Origin: Bacteroidales bacterium
GTDB lineage: Bacteria; Bacteroidota; Bacteroidia; Bacteroidales; UBA10428
Reading direction: 5' to 3'
DNA length: 35,680 nt
NCBI GenBank assembly: GCA_016935615.1
Contig: JAFGQO010000107.1
Location: 1 to 35,680 of the forward strand
Shown: in pieces, positions 1 through 7,287 of the stretch
Layout of the letters: each line of letters starts with the position of its first letter
Position numbering within the stretch: the first letter of the stretch is position 1
The notes under the pieces: generated by a model
Database searches by the model: none
The model's input: only the letters and a program-made list of their open reading frames with translations
What the model was told of the DNA's origin: nothing
Made by a program: the position numbers and the translations under genes

Positions 1-2
1 AA

Positions 3-1361
3 ACTGCAGAATACCTGTATCATGAGCATGCAAAAAAAATGCCTGTCATCGATTATCATTGCCACCTGATACCACAGCAAATCGGAGATGACATACAGTT
101 TGAGAACATTACCCAGGCCTGGTTGTACGGCGATCACTACAAATGGCGTGCATTACGTTCGAACGGTGTGAAGGAAAAATATTGTACAGGTAATGCCTCA
201 GATTATGAGAAATTTGAAAAATGGGCCGAAACGGTTCCGATGACCATTCGTAATCCTTTGTATCACTGGACGCATCTTGAGCTCAGGCGATATTTCGGAA
301 TAGATGACCTGCTGGATCCATCCACGGCAAAAAAGATCTTTGACAGATCTTCAGCTATGTTACAAACAAAGGAATATAGCGTAAGAGGCCTGATGAAGAT
401 GATGAATGTTGAAGTAGTATGTACTACGGATGATCCCGTCGATAATCTTGAATATCACAAAAAGATCAGGGATGAAGGTTTCGGAATAAAAGTGCTGCCT
501 GCATGGCGCCCGGACAAAGTCATGGCAGTAGAAAATGTCCGGACATACAATGAATACATTGACAGGCTTTCTGACGTATCCGGGATTGATATTTCTGATT
601 ATAATAGCCTGCTTGATGCACTTTTAACCAGACAAAAATATTTTCATTCGCTGGGATGCAAATTGTCTGATCACGGCATAGAAACATTTCTCTCGGAAGA
701 TTATACAGAAAGTGAAGTAAAGGAAATATTTAAGTCGGTCAGAGGTGGGAAGGTGCTGTCACAGCAGGAAATCCTGAAGTTTAAATCTGCTATGCTCTAT
801 GAACTTGCAGTACTGGATCATGAAATGGGCTGGACACAGCAATTCCACTTTGGAGCAATGCGAAATAATAATACACGTAAATTAGAAGAACTTGGACCCG
901 ATACAGGTTTTGATTCAATAGGTGATTATCCGGTTGCGGTTTCCATGTCTAAGTTTTTGGATAAACTTGACGAAGGGAACAAACTGGCAAAAACAATTCT
1001 TTACAACCTGAATCCGGCAGATAACGAAGTAGTTGCAACAATGCTTGGAAATTTTCAGGATGGGATCACTCCGGGAAAAATACAATTCGGATCAGGTTGG
1101 TGGTTTCTTGATCAGAAAGACGGGATGGAAAAACAGATAAATGCCCTTTCAACACTTGGATTACTGAGCCGTTTTGTCGGTATGCTGACTGATTCCAGGA
1201 GTTTCCTTTCTTATCCAAGGCACGAATATTTCCGACGTATTCTGTGTAACCTGATTGGACGTGATGTCGAAAACGGAGAATTGCCCAATGACCTTAAGCT
1301 ACTGGGTAAAATGGTTGAAGACATATCATACTGCAATGCAAAGAATTATTTCAATTTTTAA
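3..1361 (+). CDS. uxaC: Glucuronate isomerase UxaC, 5'-truncated by the window
   Basis: Uronate isomerase interconverts D-glucuronate with D-fructuronate and D-galacturonate with D-tagaturonate, the first intracellular step of hexuronate catabolism. The reading frame is open from base 3, and the residues before the first ATG at 39 (TAEYLYHEHAKK) match the conserved lead-in to the family motif DYHCHL. The gene therefore starts upstream of the window, and the ATG at 39 is internal. The visible 452 codons compare with about 470 in E. coli UxaC, so only some 15-20 residues are missing. Recognisable blocks are DYHCHLIPQQI (metal-binding His pair of the amidohydrolase-like barrel), WLYGDHYKWRA, NPLYHWTHLELRR, TTDDP and FGSGWWFLDQ near the C-terminus. 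kdgK follows after 16 bp on the same strand, so the two are probably co-transcribed. Identity is very secure; only the true start is unknown. Confidence 0.96.
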   Translation, partial: TAEYLYHEHAKKMPVIDYHCHLIPQQIGDDIQFENITQAWLYGDHYKWRALRSNGVKEKYCTGNASDYEKFEKWAETVPMTIRNPLYHWTHLELRRYFGIDDLLDPSTAKKIFDRSSAMLQTKEYSVRGLMKMMNVEVVCTTDDPVDNLEYHKKIRDEGFGIKVLPAWRPDKVMAVENVRTYNEYIDRLSDVSGIDISDYNSLLDALLTRQKYFHSLGCKLSDHGIETFLSEDYTESEVKEIFKSVRGGKVLSQQEILKFKSAMLYELAVLDHEMGWTQQFHFGAMRNNNTRKLEELGPDTGFDSIGDYPVAVSMSKFLDKLDEGNKLAKTILYNLNPADNEVVATMLGNFQDGITPGKIQFGSGWWFLDQKDGMEKQINALSTLGLLSRFVGMLTDSRSFLSYPRHEYFRRILCNLIGRDVENGELPNDLKLLGKMVEDISYCNAKNYFNF

Positions 1362-1377
1362 TTGAAGTCGAAGGAAA

Positions 1378-2412
1378 ATGAACAAAGTAATAACATTTGG
1401 AGAAGTCATGCTTCGCCTGGCTACCCCTGGTTTTAAGAGGTTTGGTCAATCGGATACCTTAAGTGCCGTCTATGGCGGAGGGGAAGCAAATGTTGCTGTT
1501 TCACTCGCAAATTATGGCATTCCCGTTAGTTTTGTGACACGCCTTCCTGACAACGATATTGCAAAGGCTTGTATAAGGGAACTCAGGGGATTTGGTGTCG
1601 ATACCGGTGATATACTTTTTGGCGGAGAAAGAATGGGTCTATATTTTTTGGAAACAGGAGCAGTGAGCAGGGCCAGTAAAGTTATATATGACAGAGCCTA
1701 TTCATCGATCGCTCAGATAAGATCCGGAATGATTGATTGGGGAAATGTACTGAAAGGAGCAACCTGGTTTCACTGGACAGGTATAACACCGGCTATTTCG
1801 CAGGGTGCTGCCGATGTTTGTCTTGATGGAATAAAAATGGCAAATACAAAGGGAATTCTTGTTTCATGCGACCTGAATTTCAGGAAAAATCTTTGGAAAT
1901 ATGGAAAATCAGCTGCTGAAATAATGCCAGACCTGGTCAGTGGTTGCGATATTGTTCTGGGTAACGAGGAGGATGCTGAAAAAACCCTGGGTATAAAGCC
2001 TTTGGGGATTGATGTAACTTCAGGAAAGGCAGAGTCAGAGGCTTACAGATCAGTTTCACAACAGATCATGAAAAAATTTCCGCGTTGTAAAAAGGTAATT
2101 ACTACACTGCGCGGATCAATCAATGCAAACCATAATACATGGTCAGGTGTACTTTGGGACGGAAAGAAATTATTTAAGGCCCCGATTTACCAGGTAACTC
2201 ATATTGTCGATCGGATAGGAGCAGGAGATTCTTTTATGGCTGGACTTATATATGGTTTCCTGACCTATGGACAGGATTCTCAAAAAGCGTTGAATTTTGC
2301 TGTAGCTGCTTCCTGTCTTAAACACACTGTTTATGGCGATTATAACAGGGTGACAGTAAGCGAGGTTGAAAAGCTGATGAAAGGTGATGCTTCCGGAAGA
2401 GTAACCCGGTAG
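1378..2412 (+). CDS. kdgK: 2-keto-3-deoxygluconate kinase (PfkB/ribokinase family)
   Basis: Predicted to phosphorylate 2-keto-3-deoxygluconate to KDPG in the cytoplasm. The 344-residue protein has the ribokinase fold: N-terminal MNKVITFGEVMLRL, the sugar-binding GGGEANVAVSLA block (about 33-44), and the C-terminal PfkB signature DRIGAGDSFMAGL (278-290) with catalytic Asp284. An AAGGAAA sequence sits directly before the ATG, 16 bp after uxaC, which supports this start and an operon. Other PfkB sugar kinases (fructokinase, ribokinase) cannot be excluded by motif alone. The uxaC neighbour and the presence of uxaE and eda in the window make KDG kinase by far the best reading. Nothing in the sequence suggests truncation. 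Confidence 0.9.
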   Translation: MNKVITFGEVMLRLATPGFKRFGQSDTLSAVYGGGEANVAVSLANYGIPVSFVTRLPDNDIAKACIRELRGFGVDTGDILFGGERMGLYFLETGAVSRASKVIYDRAYSSIAQIRSGMIDWGNVLKGATWFHWTGITPAISQGAADVCLDGIKMANTKGILVSCDLNFRKNLWKYGKSAAEIMPDLVSGCDIVLGNEEDAEKTLGIKPLGIDVTSGKAESEAYRSVSQQIMKKFPRCKKVITTLRGSINANHNTWSGVLWDGKKLFKAPIYQVTHIVDRIGAGDSFMAGLIYGFLTYGQDSQKALNFAVAASCLKHTVYGDYNRVTVSEVEKLMKGDASGRVTR

Positions 2413-2594
2413 TTCACTCGCTATTGATGACAAACTTTGAACTTAATTAATGAGTTAATTCAATGAATTCTTCGTAACTTGCTGGATAATGATGTGAGAG
2501 AGTTCGAAACATCCCGGCTGATCAGGATGCGAACCACAACAGGCTTTTGATATGGCCTGAACACATCAATATAAATTATGAATAAACATACATT

Positions 2595-2724
2595 AGCGGC
2601 CTTTGTGAATGAATGGGTTTACTTTGTCATACAACGGGTTTAGTAATAATCACACAACTAATACGCTAGTACGATTAATTGGCAAATTTTAGTTGTTGAC
2701 ATGTACTGTTTTGCAAAGGCCGCT
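2595..2724. repeat. 130-bp element bounded by an 11-bp perfect inverted repeat
   Basis: AGCGGCCTTTG at 2595-2605 and its exact reverse complement CAAAGGCCGCT at 2714-2724 bound this segment. Inside is a second inverted pair, ACAACTAA and TTAGTTGT, separated by about 27 bp. There is no open frame of note. It occupies most of the 364-bp spacer between kdgK and uxaE; the remainder of the spacer shows no gene. It could be a miniature transposable element, an attC-like recombination site or a structured RNA. No clear target-site duplication was seen. Confidence 0.5.
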
Positions 2725-2776
2725 TTTTCAATCTTTCCAACAAATTTCTTTTGACTAATCTTATAAATAGTATATT

Positions 2777-4024
2777 ATGCAAATAGAAAAGTATTCGTTT
2801 GGTATCGGAGATCGCTTCGCAAAAGAAGGTGAAGCACAGCTAAGTTCGATTCAGGAAATAAATAACCTTGGCACAGAAGTAATTCCGGTTTGGAACAAAT
2901 CCTTTCGTGAGCATCAGATTGTAAAAACAACACAGTTCTCAGTGAAAAATGAAGCAGATGAGTCAGTTCAAAAACAAAACTGGAAGAAGAGCTATTATGT
3001 AGATGCGGATCATATTGGAATTGATACTGTAGACGAGTTTATCGATTACAGCAATTTTTTCACCATAGATGTTGCTCATTTCATCTCAAAACCTGTTGAT
3101 CTTCAGAGCAAGAGTGACTTTATAAACCGATATAAAAAATACCTTGGAAAGCTATCTGTATCCGGAATACCTGAGAAGTTTGAAATAACAGAAGCTTTCC
3201 TGTCGGCAACTGCAGATAAATATCTTTCAGCTATCCGCGAGGTAGCAAAAATTTATAAGTACATTGAATCCAAGAAAGGAGCAGACAACTTTATTCCTGA
3301 AGTGTCAATGGATGAAACAGATAAAGCGCAGACTCCTTTGGACCTTCTTTTTATATTGGCAGAACTACATCACAAGGGAGTGAAGGTTCAAACCATTGCG
3401 CCTAAATTCACCGGATTATTTGCAAAAGGTATTGATTACATTGGCGATCTGGATGTTTTTGCCAGAGAATTTGAACAGGATGTTGCTGTGGTCCGGCATG
3501 CGATAGAAAACTTTGGATTACCGGACAGCCTGAAAATAAGTATGCACAGTGGAAGTGATAAATTTTCACTGTACCCGGTAATTCGAAATGTGCTTTCTGA
3601 ATTTGATACGGGAATTCATGTAAAGACCGCAGGGACTACCTGGCTGGAAGAAGTAACAGGACTAGCAATGACCGGAGGCAAAGGACTTGATATTGCCAGA
3701 AGAATTTATTCTGCTTCATTACATCGTTATGAGGAGCTGACAGCACCTTATGAAAGTGTTTTATCCATTCGTAAGGCAAATCTACCTGAAGAATCAGACG
3801 TAAATGACTGGACAGGCGAACAATTTGTCAGTGCGTTGCAACATGACAAAAATTGCAAAGATTTTAATCCTGATTTTCGTCAATTGATTCATGTGGGCTA
3901 TAAAACGGCTGTGGAAATGGGAGATGAATTCAAGGATGCACTCACTGAATATCATGATATTATTGCCGAACAGGTAAAATACAATCTTCTGGAAAGACAC
4001 CTTAAACCGTTGTTCCTGTTTTAG
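2777..4024 (+). CDS. uxaE: Tagaturonate epimerase family protein (UxaE-like)
   Basis: UxaE interconverts D-tagaturonate and D-fructuronate at C4, letting galacturonate enter the fructuronate-mannonate-KDG branch without a separate altronate route. The 415-residue protein carries blocks I associate with this family: KYSFGIGDRFA at the N-terminus, PVWNKSFREHQIV (about 37-49), YYVDADHIGIDTVDEF, FFTIDVAHFIS, KISMHSGSDKFSLYP and HVKTAGTTWLEE. The His, Asp and Glu residues in these blocks would suit a metal-dependent sugar epimerase; this is inference, as I cannot align it to a structure. No signal peptide is present, so it is cytoplasmic. It lies 364 bp downstream of kdgK in the same direction, with the inverted-repeat element in between, so it may have its own promoter. 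A T-rich run after the stop (about 4033-4060) may assist termination. Confidence 0.8.
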   Translation: MQIEKYSFGIGDRFAKEGEAQLSSIQEINNLGTEVIPVWNKSFREHQIVKTTQFSVKNEADESVQKQNWKKSYYVDADHIGIDTVDEFIDYSNFFTIDVAHFISKPVDLQSKSDFINRYKKYLGKLSVSGIPEKFEITEAFLSATADKYLSAIREVAKIYKYIESKKGADNFIPEVSMDETDKAQTPLDLLFILAELHHKGVKVQTIAPKFTGLFAKGIDYIGDLDVFAREFEQDVAVVRHAIENFGLPDSLKISMHSGSDKFSLYPVIRNVLSEFDTGIHVKTAGTTWLEEVTGLAMTGGKGLDIARRIYSASLHRYEELTAPYESVLSIRKANLPEESDVNDWTGEQFVSALQHDKNCKDFNPDFRQLIHVGYKTAVEMGDEFKDALTEYHDIIAEQVKYNLLERHLKPLFLF

Positions 4025-4102
4025 GTCGATCGCTGTTTTTGGTTTTTTATTTTTTCTTATTGAATCCTGTGAGCGCATTGGCTTTCCTGCCAGCCGGTTT
4101 AT

Positions 4103-4143
4103 CAGCCTGTGGATGGCAGGCTGGGCCGAGCTCGCAAGCTCGG
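4103..4143. repeat. Two adjacent GC-rich hairpins
   Basis: CAGCCTG (4103-4109) pairs with CAGGCTG (4117-4123) over a 7-nt loop. CCGAGCT (4126-4132) pairs with AGCTCGG (4137-4143) over CGCA. Both stems are perfect 7-mers and lie in a local GC-rich patch within an AT-rich spacer (4025-4391) that holds no convincing gene. No T-run follows directly on either strand, so they look more like REP-type palindromes than an intrinsic terminator. Confidence 0.5.
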
Positions 4144-4237
4144 TTCCCCGTAGCCCCTTCTGCCATAGCTTGCTGCGGGACTAGCGAACACACAAATAAT
4201 AATAAAAAGGAGCTTCAATATCGCCTTGAAGATAAAA

Positions 4238-4393
4238 AAGAGGCTGTCAAAAGGTAAATATTTTAATATAGCCACAAAGTCCCGAAGCCTCAAAGAGTTC
4301 ACAAAACTCTGATATTCAATTATATATTACTTTGTGGACATTTCGTGATTTAGTGTCTTGGTGGCAAATTTTCAACTTTTGAGACAGCCTCTT
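4238..4393. repeat. MITE-like nested inverted repeat reaching the hflC stop codon
   Basis: The outer arms are AAGAGGCTGTCAAAAGGT (4238-4255) and ACTTTTGAGACAGCCTCTT (4375-4393); the reverse complement of the right arm matches the left except for a 2-nt insertion and one base. An inner imperfect pair starts GCCACAAAGTC (4271-4281) and ends GTCTTGGTGGC (4354-4364), 9 of 11 matching. The right end overlaps the TAA of hflC by two bases. The size of about 156 bp, the long arms and the absence of a coding frame suggest a non-autonomous mobile repeat. It could also act as a bidirectional terminator between the convergent uxaE and hflC. Confidence 0.6.
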
Positions 4394-5336
4394 ATTTCAT
4401 GCTTTTTAAATATTTATACAATTCACTATCCGTTGAAAGAATTACAGAAGTTTGATCATCAAACGTTTTCTGGAATGTTTCCATAGACTTGATAAATGCA
4501 TACAGTTCTCTTGAACTGGAAGAACGATCGTATGCGGCAGCATAAATGGCAGCGGCTTCAGCATCAGCTCTTCCCATGATTTCTTCTGCTTCCTTAAAGG
4601 CCAAAGATTGAATGGATTTTAACTCTCTTTCTTTTTCTCCGTTGATCTTTGAAGCTTCACCCTGACCTTCCGAGCGAGATTTGTCAGCAATGCGGTACCT
4701 TTCGCTGTTCATCCGATTATAAACCTGTTCACGTACTTTTTCTTCATAAGTAATTCTTTTAAAACGAAAATCAAGAATTTCAATACCAAGATCTTTGGCT
4801 TTTTCATTTGAAGATTTAAGGATCATTCTTTGTATTTTTTCCCTGCCGACTGTTATGTTGGCAAGTGAATCACCGATTTCTTCACTCACAGCTCCTGAAG
4901 AAACCGGCACCCTATTGCTGCTGCGAACCGTTTCAACAAGATTGTGTGCTGCAACATGATCACGTGTTTCACCATCAATGATATCATCGAGTCTTGATTG
5001 AGCGCCTCTCTCATTTGTCAGCCTTTTAAAAAATTGCAGCGGATCAGTAATTTGCCAGCGTGCATACGAATCGACAAAAATGAACATTTTATCTTTGGTG
5101 GGAACCAGATTAGGATCTCCGTCCCACTCCATATAGCGCTTTTCAAAAAAATTAGCCTTCTGAATAAATGGGGTTTTAAACTTAAGTCCCGGCGTTGTAA
5201 TTGCATTTCCAACGGGTTTTCCAAATTGTGTGATCACAACCTGTTCTGTTTCTTGTACAATAAATGCACTTTGTGCAATAAGGATAAGTGCAAGTACTAT
5301 TATTGCTAAATATAGAATGAGCTTATTGTTTTTCAT
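4392..5336 (-). CDS. hflC: HflC, SPFH/prohibitin-type membrane protease modulator
   Basis: HflC and HflK form a large membrane-anchored assembly that, in E. coli, surrounds and modulates the FtsH protease. This 314-residue protein has one N-terminal membrane segment (about 5-24). The SPFH domain follows, starting with the typical QETEQVVITQFGKPV and a TPGLKFKTPFI block. A C-terminal helical region is rich in Glu, Lys and Ala (REQVYNRMNSERYRIADKSR, then GRADAEAAAIYA), as expected for the coiled-coil part. It starts 3 bp after the hflK stop, so the two are translated from one leftward message. A MITE-like inverted repeat begins at its stop codon. The order hflK-hflC is the usual one. Confidence 0.93.
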   Translation of the reverse strand: MKNNKLILYLAIIVLALILIAQSAFIVQETEQVVITQFGKPVGNAITTPGLKFKTPFIQKANFFEKRYMEWDGDPNLVPTKDKMFIFVDSYARWQITDPLQFFKRLTNERGAQSRLDDIIDGETRDHVAAHNLVETVRSSNRVPVSSGAVSEEIGDSLANITVGREKIQRMILKSSNEKAKDLGIEILDFRFKRITYEEKVREQVYNRMNSERYRIADKSRSEGQGEASKINGEKERELKSIQSLAFKEAEEIMGRADAEAAAIYAAAYDRSSSSRELYAFIKSMETFQKTFDDQTSVILSTDSELYKYLKSMK

Positions 5337-5339
5337 AAC

Positions 5340-6326
5340 TTATTCTTTAATGGTTTTTTCATTCAATTGCATTTGTAATAAGGGCAATACGTTGCTCCCT
5401 TTTTCGTCTGTAATGATCTTGGTTCCTAACTTAGGAATTACGGCAGCCATTGTCTCAAGATAAATTCTGCGTTTTGTAACTTCAGGCGCCTTAATGTATT
5501 CAATATACAATGCATTGAATCGTGCAACCTCTCCTTTGGCATTGTTCACACGCTCGGTGGCATAGCCTTCGGCTTTCTGAATTGTTTCTTTGGCCTGGCC
5601 CCTGGCTTTTGGTATAACCTTATTGTATTCCGATTTTGCCTGGTTGATAAGGGTTTCTTTTTCCTGACCTGCTTCATTAACAGCATTGAATGCCGCCTTG
5701 ACCGGATCGGGTGGATTTACATCCTGCAAGACAACCTGATCAATTTTTGTACCTATGGAGTAATCATCACATATTTTTTGTATCATTTCCTCCACTTTAG
5801 TTGCTATTTCTGTTCTGCCCACCGTAATTACTTCATCGACTGTCCGGTCACCCACTATTTGCCTGACTGCTGCTTCGGAAATATCACGCAATGTAGTTTC
5901 GGGATTTCTGACTTTGAAAAGAAATTTGTATGGATCATCGATACGATATTGAACGACCCATTCAACATCAGCCAGGTTTAAATCTCCGGTCAGCATGAAT
6001 GATTCATTCGAATATCCGGATTTCGAATAATTAGTCTGTATTCCGGCTCTGATCGTACGGAAGCCAAATTCCAGTTTTTGCTGTCTTTCAACTGCAACTT
6101 TTTGTACCTTTTCGATAAATGGCAACTTAACATTAAGTCCGGGATCCACCTTTCGGGTATATTTTCCAAATCGGGTAACAATACCCGCTTCTTCAGTTTT
6201 TATCTGAAAAAAACTACTCAATGCTATTATTAACAGAATCAGGGAGATGAGTATTGTTCTCCAGTTCTTAAGTACCTTCCTCGCATTTGGAGATAAATTT
6301 AAATTATCAAATTGATTATTAGTCAT
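5340..6326 (-). CDS. hflK: HflK, SPFH/prohibitin-type membrane protease modulator
   Basis: First gene of the leftward hflK-hflC pair. The 328-residue protein has a short cytoplasmic N-terminus, a membrane segment at about 26-44, then an SPFH domain (TEEAGIVTRFGKYTRKVDPGL, KLPFIEKV). It continues with VEWVVQYRIDDPYKFLF and TLRDISEAAVRQIVGDRTVDEV, both characteristic of HflK. A Glu/Lys/Ala-rich helical segment (about 225-270) is the expected coiled coil. It is shorter than E. coli HflK (about 419 residues) because it lacks the Gly/Pro-rich N- and C-terminal tails, as is usual outside Proteobacteria. An exact TAnnTTTG promoter element lies 26 bp upstream of the ATG. Role in FtsH control is inferred from family knowledge. 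Confidence 0.92.
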   Translation of the reverse strand: MTNNQFDNLNLSPNARKVLKNWRTILISLILLIIALSSFFQIKTEEAGIVTRFGKYTRKVDPGLNVKLPFIEKVQKVAVERQQKLEFGFRTIRAGIQTNYSKSGYSNESFMLTGDLNLADVEWVVQYRIDDPYKFLFKVRNPETTLRDISEAAVRQIVGDRTVDEVITVGRTEIATKVEEMIQKICDDYSIGTKIDQVVLQDVNPPDPVKAAFNAVNEAGQEKETLINQAKSEYNKVIPKARGQAKETIQKAEGYATERVNNAKGEVARFNALYIEYIKAPEVTKRRIYLETMAAVIPKLGTKIITDEKGSNVLPLLQMQLNEKTIKE

Positions 6327-6352
6327 TTATTAAGTATTTGATTAGTATTTGG

Positions 6353-6360
6353 CAAATATA
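6353..6360 (-). promoter_or_regulatory. Candidate -7 promoter element for hflKC
   Basis: On the minus strand this reads TATATTTG, an exact match to the Bacteroidota -7 consensus TAnnTTTG. It lies 26 bp upstream of the hflK ATG, giving a plausible short leader. No TTTG -33 box was found at the expected 19-21 bp spacing, so the call rests on the -7 element and its position. Confidence 0.45.
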
Positions 6361-6457
6361 GACATTATATGATTGGAACGGGGGTAATGATAAATTAAAA
6401 GGAATTTTAACTTCAAATCATACAAACTGATATTAATAAAGGAAAGCTTTCGTTATT

Positions 6458-6488
6458 AAAAACAAAACCTCCGGGAATTTCCCGGAGG
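6458..6488 (-). terminator. Intrinsic terminator of the 50-codon gene
   Basis: CCTCCGGG (6468-6475) pairs with CCCGGAGG (6481-6488) around AATTT. Read leftward, the stem is followed immediately by TTTTGTTTTT (6467-6458), a good U-tract. In the rightward direction the T-run is weak. It lies 84 bp past the stop of the small leftward gene at 6575-6727, which supports that gene being real. Confidence 0.75.
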
Positions 6489-6574
6489 CTTAAAATTTAC
6501 AAGTCATATGCAATAATTGAGTGCAATAAAAATGCACTTGAAAAAATTCCGATCAGTATTTCAGAAAGCAGCTT

Positions 6575-6727
6575 CTATTTATCAGTTTTTCTGATCTTCT
6601 TTTTTGCATTTGAAATGGCCAAAAGAAAAGTATGCTGGTTGCATTGATCAATATCGATATCAAGCCCCATCTTTTTTCTTACTCCATTAATCCTTTTTAA
6701 AAATTCTATTTCAGCACGACTAATCAT
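6575..6727 (-). CDS. Small 50-residue basic protein, unknown function
   Basis: A complete leftward reading frame of 50 codons plus TAG. The protein starts MISRAEIEFLKRINGVRKKM and ends with the basic tail SNAKKKIRKTDK; residues 21-40 include GLDIDIDQCNQHTFLLAI. It has no signal peptide or membrane segment and is rich in Lys, Arg and Ile, predicted mainly helical. A G-rich GGGGAAA precedes the ATG directly. Support for a real gene comes from that leader, a strong intrinsic terminator 84 bp downstream in the same direction, and a palindrome-rich region upstream. I recognise no family. A small DNA- or RNA-binding regulator is possible but unproven. Confidence 0.55.
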   Translation of the reverse strand: MISRAEIEFLKRINGVRKKMGLDIDIDQCNQHTFLLAISNAKKKIRKTDK

Positions 6728-6743
6728 TTTCCCCAATTTATTG

Positions 6744-6839
6744 TTGTACTATACAATATTACGTATACTCAGTAACCAGTGTTAGTGATAGTAATGTCCA
6801 TTATTGTTGTATAAACGCGCATTTTTTTATACGTATAAA
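6744..6839. promoter_or_regulatory. Palindrome-rich segment upstream of the small gene
   Basis: TTGTA-CTA-TACAA (6744-6756) is an inverted repeat only 16 bp upstream of the 50-codon gene's ATG. TTTATACGTATAAA (6826-6839) is a perfect 14-bp palindrome. Related TTGTATA or GTATACAA words recur between them and up to about 6880. The placement would suit binding sites for a dimeric regulator at a leftward promoter. The rest of the spacer to about 7070 is AT-rich with no gene seen. Confidence 0.35.
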
Positions 6840-7116
6840 CCGACATAGTCTCTTTTCTGTTTACTAGTATACAAATTATGTTCCAAACCGATACTTCCTA
6901 TTTGATAAATAGCCTTATATTGTTGATATATGCAATATAGTTGTTACTTATATGTTTTTTTATTGCTGATCTAATAATTTATTAACAGGTTATCGATAAC
7001 TTATATAATTGATAATTAATGAATTACTAATCACTGACTCTTTTTCTGGCAGTTTTATTGTGTTTTTCACTTACTCCTGATTCGTGAATAGCGAATAGTG
7101 AATCGTGAACAGTAAC

Positions 7117-7234
7117 CAGTAATCGGTATTCAGTAATCGGTATTCAGTAATCGGTATTCAGTAATCGGTATTCAGTAATCGGTATTCAGTATTCGGTACC
7201 CAATGCCCAGTACTCAGTACCCAGTACTCAGTAC
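7117..7234. repeat. 14-bp tandem repeat tract
   Basis: CAGTAATCGGTATT occurs five times perfectly head-to-tail (7117-7186), then once in degenerate form (7187-7200). Two perfect copies of the related 14-mer CCAGTACTCAGTAC follow (7207-7234). The flanks contain similar decayed words (AGTAACCAGTAATC before, CCCAGCAACC after) and a 7-bp TATTAAT triplication (7265-7285). There are no unique spacers, so this is a simple tandem repeat. It lies between the small gene and the dinB stop. Confidence 0.9.
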
Positions 7235-7287
7235 CCAGCAACCATCACCTCATCAACTAATCATTATTAATTATTAATTATTAATTC

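Noticed and set aside
39-41. ATG at 39 as the start of uxaC
   Set aside because: The frame is open to the window edge and the residues before this ATG match the conserved N-terminal lead-in of UxaC.
2595-2724. Firm identification of the inverted-repeat element as attC or a known transposon end
   Set aside because: No target duplication, transposase or consensus core was found, so it is listed only as a repeat.
4039-4257. 72-codon rightward frame in the uxaE-hflC spacer
   Set aside because: It runs across the palindromes and into the inverted repeat; the product is low-complexity (Ala/Ser/Cys) with no recognisable motif.
7117-7234. Possible CRISPR array
   Set aside because: The 14-bp units are directly adjacent with no unique spacers, and no cas gene is near.
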